Below, piece after piece: positions 1-4,356 of a stretch of DNA of 17,569 nucleotides (within the stretch, counting starts at the first letter, position 1; every line of letters starts with the position of its first letter). The stretch is taken from the NCBI GenBank assembly GCA_050692195.1, contig JBOGVA010000096.1:1-17569 (forward strand), read 5' to 3'. Source of the DNA: JBOGVA01 sp050692195. GTDB lineage: Bacteria; Actinomycetota; UBA4738. The notes beneath the pieces are model-generated. The model was not told the origin of the DNA, ran no database searches, and worked only from the letters and a program-made list of their open reading frames with translations. Both the position numbers and the translations under genes were made by a program.

Positions 1-64
1 CCCACGCCTCCGGCGATCGGGGCGTCGGGGCGTCGCCCTGGTAGATCAGCAGCATGTACTTCAT
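1..64 (-). CDS. YCII-family protein, N-terminal fragment
   Basis: This is the first 21 codons of a minus-strand gene that runs off the left edge. The peptide starts MKYMLLIYQGDAP, the typical opening strand of YCII-related (DGPF-domain) proteins, small ferredoxin-like-fold proteins often encoded near ECF sigma genes in actinobacteria. The start is well supported: an AGGAGG Shine-Dalgarno sequence lies 5 nt upstream of the ATG (complement of roughly 65-76). The catalytic or ligand residues of the family lie outside the window, so function cannot be judged. The family call rests only on the N-terminal motif. Confidence 0.7.
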   Translation of the reverse strand, partial: MKYMLLIYQGDAPTPRSPEAW

Positions 65-376
65 GGCTCCCTCCTCTCGGAATGGTCGTCTATGAGACAA
101 ATGGGGAGCGGCGAAATCGACAGCCCCGCGCGAAGAAACGAGACCTTCGATCTGAGCCACGGACTGAGCCACGGATTGCGCCACCGACTGAGCGACCGCT
201 GATCCGCGAACGCCTTCGCCTCATGAAGGGAGCTAGCGTGCTACGCGGCCGTTTGCCCGCAGAGCGCTTCGAGAAGATGGAGGCGGTCACACATCGTCCA
301 GCTAAGTCCACCATGTCTTGACTGGCGATTCCGGGGCGGTACCTAGCGTGCGGGTGCGCGAACCAGCCATCGTCCG
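65..376. other. Gene-free stretch with short tandem repeat
   Basis: These 312 bases lie between the YCII-family start and the RelE/ParE stop. Open frames exist on both strands but have no ribosome-binding site, no recognisable family, and Arg/Pro/Ser-rich composition typical of GC-rich shadows. The stretch holds the Shine-Dalgarno sequence of the YCII gene at its left edge and a 12-bp tandem repeat at 152-199. I see no convincing terminator for the toxin operon, no RNA gene and no mobile-element end. Confidence 0.6.
152..199. repeat. 12-bp tandem repeat, four units
   Basis: Four consecutive 12-bp units. The first two (152-163 and 164-175) are identical, CTGAGCCACGGA. The third (176-187) and fourth (188-199) each differ at three positions. 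The period preserves a reading frame, but no real gene covers it. It may be a small minisatellite produced by slippage; a binding-site array is possible but unsupported. Confidence 0.75.
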
Positions 377-649
377 CTAGGGACGGCGTCGCCCGTAAGC
401 CACTCCTCGGTGGCGGATGGCCCGCACGATGACCCTGGTCCTGGCTTTCATTCCTTCGACCGTGTAAAGGATCCGGTAGTTCCCGACGCGACACGACCAT
501 AGACCTCGCAGCCGCCCCCGCAGTTCCTTTCCTATCTCCTTGGGATCCGCCTCGAGGAGGGTAAGGGTCTCCACGACGGCTTCCTGGATCTTGCGAGGGA
601 GGGCAGCGAGATCCTCCTTCGCTCGACGCGTCAGAAGGAGCTCAGGCAA
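377..649 (-). CDS. RelE/ParE-family toxin of a type II toxin-antitoxin module
   Basis: A 90-residue protein with the RelE/ParE fold signature: an N-terminal strand (PELLLTRRAKEDL), a helical hairpin (residues about 14-35), then the core motif WSCRVGNYRILYTVE near residues 51-65 and a C-terminal strand ending in RAIRHRGVAYGRR. The family comprises ribosome-dependent mRNA endonucleases (RelE) and gyrase poisons (ParE); the sequence alone does not decide which. The start is TTG at 649-647, because no ATG or GTG fits, and it overlaps the last 8 nt of the antitoxin gene. The Shine-Dalgarno sequence is weak, so translation is probably coupled to the upstream antitoxin. Length and arrangement are normal for the family, and the gene looks intact. 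Confidence 0.85.
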   Translation of the reverse strand: MPELLLTRRAKEDLAALPRKIQEAVVETLTLLEADPKEIGKELRGRLRGLWSCRVGNYRILYTVEGMKARTRVIVRAIRHRGVAYGRRRP

Positions 650-914
650 GTCCGAGCTCTCGCCTCACCTCGCGGAGGCTGGTCAGTCGCCCGCCCTTGA
701 CATCCTCCTCGCTCTCGCGAAGAGCCTCCAGGATGCCCTCGTCCTGGAGGATCTCCAGCGTCTCTTCAAGAACCTCATGCTCACCGGCAGGAACCAAGAC
801 GGCAGCCGGCCGGCCGTTCCGGGTGATGATGACATGCTCGTGTCGGCGCTCCAGTTCATCAAGCAGCTCGCTGAGCTTCGCCCGAGCCTCGCTGAAGGGA
901 ACCATCCTCGCCAT
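642..914 (-). CDS. Phd/YefM-family antitoxin
   Basis: A 90-residue protein with the Phd/YefM N-terminal DNA-binding fold: VPFSEARAKLSELLDELE, then EHVIITRNGRPAAVLVP, the family's hallmark strand-turn-strand. The acidic C-terminal part (ILEALRESEEDVKGG) is the segment that in this family wraps the toxin. It is the first gene of the operon and overlaps the RelE/ParE toxin by 8 nt. The ATG at 914 has no Shine-Dalgarno sequence. A TACAAT hexamer ends 7 nt upstream, so the mRNA is probably leaderless. An inverted repeat overlapping that -10 is a good candidate for the autoregulatory operator. A second in-frame ATG at 905 is possible. Confidence 0.88.
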   Translation of the reverse strand: MARMVPFSEARAKLSELLDELERRHEHVIITRNGRPAAVLVPAGEHEVLEETLEILQDEGILEALRESEEDVKGGRLTSLREVRRELGLA

Positions 915-927
915 TCCGATGATTGTA
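915..927 (-). promoter_or_regulatory. -10 element and leaderless start of the phd-relE operon
   Basis: On the minus strand, TACAAT (927-922) is followed by 7 nt and then the antitoxin ATG at 914. That spacing puts the transcription start at or next to the start codon. No Shine-Dalgarno sequence lies between them, and no clear -35 was found. Confidence 0.55.
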
Positions 928-940
928 CAGAAACTTGTAC
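925..940. promoter_or_regulatory. Inverted repeat overlapping the -10, candidate antitoxin operator
   Basis: GTACA (925-929) and TGTAC (936-940) form an inverted repeat with a 6-nt spacer. The same stretch can be read as TTGTAC directly repeated 12 bp apart (923-928 and 935-940). It covers the upstream part of the TACAAT -10 hexamer, where a repressor would block the promoter. Phd/YefM antitoxins are known to autoregulate through palindromes at this place; binding here is inferred. Confidence 0.5.
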
Positions 941-1003
941 CAAACGCGCGGGGGTACTCGTGGACCGGGCCGGCAACCGAGCCCCGCGCCCACTTGAGGA
1001 TCT

Positions 1004-1034
1004 ACTTGACACGCTTGACTTGACACGCTTGACA
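1004..1034. repeat. 14-bp tandem duplication carrying repeated TTGAC motifs
   Basis: The 14-mer ACTTGACACGCTTG occurs perfectly twice in tandem (1004-1017 and 1018-1031). The result is four TTGAC pentamers starting at 1006, 1015, 1020 and 1029, spaced 9, 5 and 9 bp, three of them extended to the -35 consensus TTGACA. It lies immediately upstream of the MbcA-like antitoxin start and may be a promoter with redundant -35 elements, an operator array, or both. Confidence 0.75.
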
Positions 1035-1051
1035 CGAGTACGATGGCGTCC
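1015..1051 (+). promoter_or_regulatory. Promoter of the antitoxin/RES-toxin operon
   Basis: TTGACT (1015-1020) and TACGAT (1039-1044) are 18 bp apart. The -10 ends 7 nt before the ATG at 1052, which predicts a leaderless mRNA starting at that ATG. The upstream in-frame ATG at 1043 overlaps the -10 itself and would not be transcribed from this promoter, so I prefer the 1052 start. Confidence 0.5.
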
Positions 1052-1564
1052 ATGGGTCGGTCGTTCGTACTCGTCGCGTCGGAGTCATTTCGTGAAGCCC
1101 TGCGTGAGCTGGGCCTCACCAGGCGAACGTCGGAGCTCGGCGATCCCAAGGAGCTGGGGCGACGGGCGGCCCTGATGGCGGCGGCCGAAGCGGCCTGGAA
1201 GAAGCACCTGGGCCCCCTGCTCGAGGCCAAGCAGGTCCAGGAGCTCCTGGGCGTGGGCACGCGCCAGGCCGTCAGCGACCTCCGAAGCCGTGGCCGCCTT
1301 CTGGGCCTCACGAGGCAGGACGGACGGGTCGTGTATCCCGCGTTCCAGTTCGGGCCCGGAGGCAGGCCCTTCCCGGAGCTCCCCCAGATCCTGGAACTCT
1401 TGGGTGAGCGGGCAACCCTCGATCCCTGGACCCAGGCCTCATGGTTCGTGAGTCCCCAAGCCCTGCTGGAGGGCACCACGCCGGCGGCTTGGCTTCGCCG
1501 GAAGCGGGAGCCCGAGCGGGTCGTACGGGCGGCCAGGCGGACCGCGGCTCGCCTCGCCGGGTGA
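1052..1564 (+). CDS. MbcA/ParS/Xre-like antitoxin of a RES toxin
   Basis: A 170-residue protein. The middle part (about 57-87, LLEAKQVQELLGV... SDLRSRGRLLGL) reads as a helix-turn-helix. The C-terminal part (WFVSPQALLEGTTPAAWL, then RVVRAARR) matches the toxin-binding region of MbcA/ParS (DUF2384) antitoxins, where a W-x-P-x-x-LL-x-G-x-x-P pattern precedes the last helices. The next gene encodes a RES-domain protein, the usual partner of this family, and the two overlap by 4 nt (GTGA), so translation is coupled. The start at ATG 1052 fits a leaderless transcript; ATG 1043 would add three residues. The N-terminal 50 residues are not recognisable. The antitoxin call depends partly on context. 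Confidence 0.75.
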   Translation: MGRSFVLVASESFREALRELGLTRRTSELGDPKELGRRAALMAAAEAAWKKHLGPLLEAKQVQELLGVGTRQAVSDLRSRGRLLGLTRQDGRVVYPAFQFGPGGRPFPELPQILELLGERATLDPWTQASWFVSPQALLEGTTPAAWLRRKREPERVVRAARRTAARLAG

Positions 1565-2151
1565 GGCGGGCTCGAAGGTCCCTCTCCGAGCCTCCCGAGG
1601 ACTTGAAGTCGTTCCCATCTCAAGTGCTCTCCCCCACCAAGCGCCTGTGGCGAATCCACCGCGCCGAGAGGAAGCCCTGGTGGTTCTGCAGCGACGGCGA
1701 CTGTCGCTTCGACCTCCCGGCGCCCGCCGGAACCTGCTACCTGTCCGAGCAGCCTATCGGAGGCTTCGTCGAGGTCTTTCAGGACGTCGTCCTCATCGCC
1801 GAGGAAGCGATCGCCGCTCGCCGACTGTCACGGCTCCGCGTTCCCCGGCGCATGCGCCTGGCGGACTGCACCAGCGCACGGGCCCGAGCGTTTGGGTGCA
1901 CGGGTGAGATCCACACGACCGCCGACTACGAGCTCACCCAGCTGTGGGCGGCCGCGTTCGCCGAGGAGGGCTTCGACGGGCTCTGGTATCTGGTCCGCCA
2001 CGACCCCGCGCAGCGCCAGGTGGGCGTCGCCTTGTTCGGAGAGGCAGGAATGGCAAGAGGATGGCCGGAGCCCTCGACGGAGCCCATCGGCGAGGAACTG
2101 CTCGCCGGCGTCGGGAAGCATTTCGGTATCCACATCCTGTCCCGACCGTGA
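1561..2151 (+). CDS. RES-domain toxin (NAD-degrading toxin family)
   Basis: A 196-residue protein beginning at GTG 1561, which overlaps the antitoxin stop as GTGA. RES toxins such as MbcT of Mycobacterium tuberculosis degrade NAD+ and are held inactive by Xre/MbcA antitoxins. Visible signatures: LWRIHR with the conserved Arg (R31), an AGTCYLSEQ strand (about 56-64), GGFVEVF with the conserved Glu (E71), and FDGLWYLVRHDPAQ (about 138-151). The family name comes from conserved Arg, Glu and Ser. In my alignment by eye the Ser position (normally in a YRSRHD-like motif) is Val145, so the third hallmark residue seems to be missing. The first 25 residues are poorly conserved and a later GTG at 1624 is a possible start. 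The gene converges with the YjbR-family gene, 16 bp away. Confidence 0.85.
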   Translation: MRRARRSLSEPPEDLKSFPSQVLSPTKRLWRIHRAERKPWWFCSDGDCRFDLPAPAGTCYLSEQPIGGFVEVFQDVVLIAEEAIAARRLSRLRVPRRMRLADCTSARARAFGCTGEIHTTADYELTQLWAAAFAEEGFDGLWYLVRHDPAQRQVGVALFGEAGMARGWPEPSTEPIGEELLAGVGKHFGIHILSRP

Positions 2152-2167
2152 GGACCTGCGCCGACGC

Positions 2168-2542
2168 TCAGGGGCGCCGAGGGCGCGCGTCCAGCTCGGC
2201 CACGAGCCGCTTCGGTGCGATGCGGCGGTAGCTCTCTTCGACCCAGTCCATCAAGACCGCGATCGGCGGCGTCGTCCGGCGGAACGGGACGGTCACCCAC
2301 CCGGCGCGACCGAGCCCGTACCCGGTCGGGGCCGCGCCCGGCACCATCAACGCCTGCTCCAGCGACTCATCGAGCTTGACGCTCATGGCAAGGTTCGATG
2401 CCTCGTCGCCGAGCCCGAGGAAGACGAAGACCTTGTTGCCCACCTTGGCCACGGACTCCCCCCAGGGATCGTCCTCCCACGCCCCCGGGAATTGCAGGGC
2501 GAACTCGAGGAGCTTCCTGCGGGCTGCCTTGGGGCCGGCCAC
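2168..2542 (-). CDS. MmcQ/YjbR-family protein
   Basis: A 124-residue protein of the MmcQ/YjbR family (DUF419; a double-wing-like fold first described as DNA-binding, cellular role unclear). Family features: ALQFPGAWEDDPWGE (residues 15-29), KVGNKVFVFLG (33-43), SVKLDESLEQAL (54-65), PTGYGLGRAGWVTV (72-85), the C-terminal helix LMDWVEESYRRIAPKRLVAEL (97-117). The frame is open further upstream to an ATG at 2674, but I chose GTG 2542: a GGAG lies 9 nt upstream, and the length then matches the 115-125 residues usual for the family. The gene is divergent from the cold-shock gene and stands alone on its strand. Confidence 0.88.
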   Translation of the reverse strand: MAGPKAARRKLLEFALQFPGAWEDDPWGESVAKVGNKVFVFLGLGDEASNLAMSVKLDESLEQALMVPGAAPTGYGLGRAGWVTVPFRRTTPPIAVLMDWVEESYRRIAPKRLVAELDARPRRP

Positions 2543-2595
2543 GGCGTCATTCTCCGCCGACGTTCCATTGCCAGGTAGCCATGCCTTCCATCCTG

Positions 2596-2721
2596 TATGC
2601 TGACTTTGAGGGTTCGGCAGTTGCCTCATGCTTCGCTTCGCGCAGTTCCCTCCCGGCAGCACGCCGGAGCCCACCGGGCAGCCGTCAGGCTCGGAACGGG
2701 CGAGAAAGGAGGGAATTGCTC
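2596..2721 (+). promoter_or_regulatory. Possible promoter and leader of the cold-shock gene
   Basis: The best -10 candidate upstream of the cold-shock gene is TATGCT at 2596-2601, preceded by TG. Starting about 7 nt later it would give a leader of roughly 110 nt. Long structured leaders are known for several cold-shock mRNAs. No clear -35 is present at 17-18 bp, and I did not find a defined leader structure, so this is tentative. Confidence 0.25.
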
Positions 2722-2928
2722 GTGAGCACAGGTACCGTGAAGTGGTTCAACGCCGAGAAGGGTTTCGGCTTCATCACCCAGGACGACGGTGGCCCCGACG
2801 TGTTCGTGCACTTCAGCGCGATCGCAGGAGCGGGCTACCGCAACCTCGATGAGAACCAGAAGGTCGAGTACGACGTGACCCAGGGCCAGAAGGGCCCGCA
2901 GGCCACCAACGTTCGCCCCGTCAGCTGA
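2722..2928 (+). CDS. cspA: Cold-shock protein (CspA family)
   Basis: A 68-residue single cold-shock domain, a cytoplasmic RNA/ssDNA-binding OB fold that melts RNA secondary structure. It shows GTVKWFNAEKGFGFIT (RNP1 at residues 13-19, KGFGFIT) and DVFVHFSAI (RNP2, VFVHF, 27-31), then the closing QKGPQATNVRPV. Length is normal for the family. The GTG start at 2722 is fixed by a strong AAGGAGGG (2706-2713) about 8 nt upstream; the frame is open further upstream but nothing there is conserved. A strong hairpin terminator follows, so the gene is probably a single transcription unit. Actinobacterial homologues are often abundant and constitutive, and cold induction cannot be read from the sequence. 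Confidence 0.97.
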   Translation: MSTGTVKWFNAEKGFGFITQDDGGPDVFVHFSAIAGAGYRNLDENQKVEYDVTQGQKGPQATNVRPVS

Positions 2929-2953
2929 CGTCGTCGTCTCGAACCGATTCCGA

Positions 2954-2985
2954 AGAGGGTCCGCCCGAACGAGGGCGGGCCCTCT
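2954..2985 (+). terminator. Intrinsic terminator of the cold-shock gene
   Basis: A 13-bp stem (2954-2966 with 2973-2985, one T-G wobble) closes a 6-nt loop, GAACGA. The downstream tail is only modestly T-rich (CCGTTTCTG), as is common in GC-rich genomes. It begins 25 nt after the cold-shock stop codon. Confidence 0.8.
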
Positions 2986-3071
2986 CCGTTTCTGCGGCCG
3001 GGAGGGGATGAACGTTTCGGGAAACACCTGAGACGATAGAGAGGTTCCGAACGGGTGCAGAGGAGGAGAGG

Positions 3072-3596
3072 ATGGCTGAGGAGAGAGCGACCTTCGGCGC
3101 CGGCTGCTTCTGGGGGGTCGAGTACGTGTTCCGGCGGGTGCCCGGTGTCGTGGACGTACGGGTCGGTTACAGCGGGGGGATCACGGCGAACCCCACGTAC
3201 CGCGAGGTCTGTTCCCACACCACCGGCCACGCCGAGGTGACCGAGGTCACGTTCGATCCGGAGCAGGCGTCGTTCGATCAGCTGCTCGAGGTCTTCTGGG
3301 CGATGCACGACCCCACCCAGGTGAACCGGCAGGGCCCCGACATCGGTGACCAGTACCGGAGCGTCGTGTTCACACACTCGCCCGAGCAGCAGGCCGCAGC
3401 GGAGGCGTCACGAGCCCGGGCGCAGGGGAGGTTCTCCGCTCCGATCGCGACCGAGATCCGGCCGCTCTCGGCCTTCTACCCTGCCGAGGACTATCACCAG
3501 GCGTATTACGAGAAGAACGGCCACGAGCCGTACTGCCATGTGGTGCCGACGAGGGTGCTCGAACAGCTTGGCCTCATCCCGGCCGCCGGCCGCTGA
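3072..3596 (+). CDS. msrA: Peptide-methionine (S)-S-oxide reductase MsrA
   Basis: A 174-residue cytoplasmic enzyme that reduces the S epimer of methionine sulfoxide, with electrons normally supplied by thioredoxin. The catalytic motif GCFWG is at 11-15 with the nucleophile C12. Other family blocks are VGYSGG, PTYREVCSHTTGHAEV (C47 inside it), HDPTQVNRQGPDIGDQYRS and the C-terminal YCHVVPTRVLEQLG with C155. C155 corresponds to the resolving cysteine of short MsrA forms such as the mycobacterial one. The start ATG 3072 has AGGAGG 5 nt upstream. msrB lies 315 bp downstream on the same strand as a separate gene, with an opposing small gene between them, so the two are not a simple operon. Confidence 0.97.
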   Translation: MAEERATFGAGCFWGVEYVFRRVPGVVDVRVGYSGGITANPTYREVCSHTTGHAEVTEVTFDPEQASFDQLLEVFWAMHDPTQVNRQGPDIGDQYRSVVFTHSPEQQAAAEASRARAQGRFSAPIATEIRPLSAFYPAEDYHQAYYEKNGHEPYCHVVPTRVLEQLGLIPAAGR

Positions 3597-3696
3597 AGCC
3601 ATCATCTGGAGGGACAGCTACACCTGAGGAAACTCGGGCCGATCCGCTGTTACGGCAGGCCCGCGACGGACCGCGCGCGAGGCCGCGGCGCCTTTC

Positions 3697-3798
3697 TCAC
3701 TTCCCTGACTTCTTGGCCTTCTTGGCCTGGCGTTTCTCCTTGAGGTTGTGCTGCGCCTTCTTCTTCACGTTCGTGCCGCCCTTGTCCTTCGATCCCAT
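3697..3798 (-). CDS. Small lysine-rich basic protein, 33 residues
   Basis: This encodes MGSKDKGG followed by a highly basic stretch with KKK, LKEKRQAKKAKK and a final SGK; 12 of 33 residues are Lys. I see no domain or signal peptide. Short proteins starting M-x-K-D-K-G-G with Lys-rich tails are familiar as uncharacterised conserved ORFs in actinobacteria, so the gene is probably real. Support here: GGGAGG lies 7 nt upstream of the ATG at 3798, and composition differs sharply from the Arg/Pro-rich shadow frames. An in-frame ATG at 3813 (38 residues) also has a GAAGGA upstream and is the alternative start. A role in nucleic-acid or ribosome binding is a guess from charge alone. It converges with msrA and is divergent from msrB. 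Confidence 0.7.
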   Translation of the reverse strand: MGSKDKGGTNVKKKAQHNLKEKRQAKKAKKSGK

Positions 3799-3910
3799 GC
3801 GATCGCCTCCCATCCGGATCTGTCCTTCTCTACAGTCAATCATGAATCGGCCCGGTCGGAAACACTTCCCCTCCCACCCTTGTTGACCTCTATTGAAGGG
3901 AGGAGTACCT

Positions 3911-4309
3911 GTGGAGGATCGACCGCCGAAGACCGACGAGGAATGGCGGACGCGGCTGACGCCCGAGCAATACCGCGTCCTCCGGGAGAAGGGCACCGAG
4001 CCGGCGTTCACCGGGGCCTACTGGGACGAGCACCACCCCGGGACGTACCGTTGCGCGGGGTGTGGCGCTGAGCTGTTCACCTCGAGCACCAAGTTCGAGT
4101 CCGGAACGGGATGGCCCAGCTTCTGGGAGGCCGCCTCCGGCGACGCCGTGGAGCTTCACCACGACTACAGCCACTTCATGCACCGGATCGAGGTCACCTG
4201 CAAGCGCTGCGGATCGCATCTCGGGCACGTGTTCGACGACGGCCCGAGGCCGACCGGGAAGCGCTACTGCATCAACTCCTGCGCCCTGGAGCTCGATCCC
4301 GAAAGCTGA
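3911..4309 (+). CDS. msrB: Peptide-methionine (R)-S-oxide reductase MsrB
   Basis: A 132-residue enzyme for the R epimer of methionine sulfoxide, complementing MsrA. Zinc ligands are C48 and C51 (CAGC) and C97 and C100 (CKRC). SGTGWPSFW (64-72) and HLGHVFDDGP (103-112) are family signatures, and the catalytic Cys is C120 in RYCINS. The classical recycling Cys of the GCGWPSF motif is Thr here (T66), while an extra Cys, C124, sits four residues after the nucleophile and could serve in recycling. The GTG start at 3911 is set by GGGAGGAG (3898-3905) just upstream; a TTG at 3893 lies upstream of that Shine-Dalgarno sequence and is unlikely. No obvious terminator separates it from the next gene. Confidence 0.96.
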   Translation: MEDRPPKTDEEWRTRLTPEQYRVLREKGTEPAFTGAYWDEHHPGTYRCAGCGAELFTSSTKFESGTGWPSFWEAASGDAVELHHDYSHFMHRIEVTCKRCGSHLGHVFDDGPRPTGKRYCINSCALELDPES

Positions 4310-4341
4310 CGTCCGCTCTTCCCTCAGGCCCTTGCCTTGTT

Positions 4342-4356
4342 CATACTGACCCGGCC
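4342..4356 (+). promoter_or_regulatory. Possible -10 of the RTX-like gene
   Basis: CATACT (4342-4347) lies 9 nt before the ATG at 4357. No Shine-Dalgarno sequence is present, so the transcript may start only a few nt before the ATG. No convincing -35 is seen. Confidence 0.35.

Noticed and set aside
82..321. Open frame of 79 codons on the plus strand in the left gene-free stretch
   Set aside because: No Shine-Dalgarno sequence or leaderless -10 at its start, Arg/Pro-rich composition, and it runs through the 12-bp repeat. I see no family resemblance.
377..2151. A mobile element carrying the toxin-antitoxin pairs
   Set aside because: I looked for transposase or integrase genes, terminal inverted repeats and tRNA-flanking sites and found none in the window.
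2398..2721. Upstream extension of the cold-shock frame
   Set aside because: It overlaps the YjbR-family gene antisense and is Arg/Pro-rich. A strong Shine-Dalgarno sequence marks GTG 2722, and the resulting 68 residues is the family's normal length.
3671..3688. CCGCG...CGCGG hairpin downstream of msrA as a terminator
   Set aside because: Five-bp stem with an 8-nt loop in very GC-rich sequence. Such stems are common by chance here.
4111..4356. Upstream extension of the RTX-like frame into msrB
   Set aside because: It overlaps msrB out of frame and is Arg-rich. The signal peptide begins at ATG 4357.
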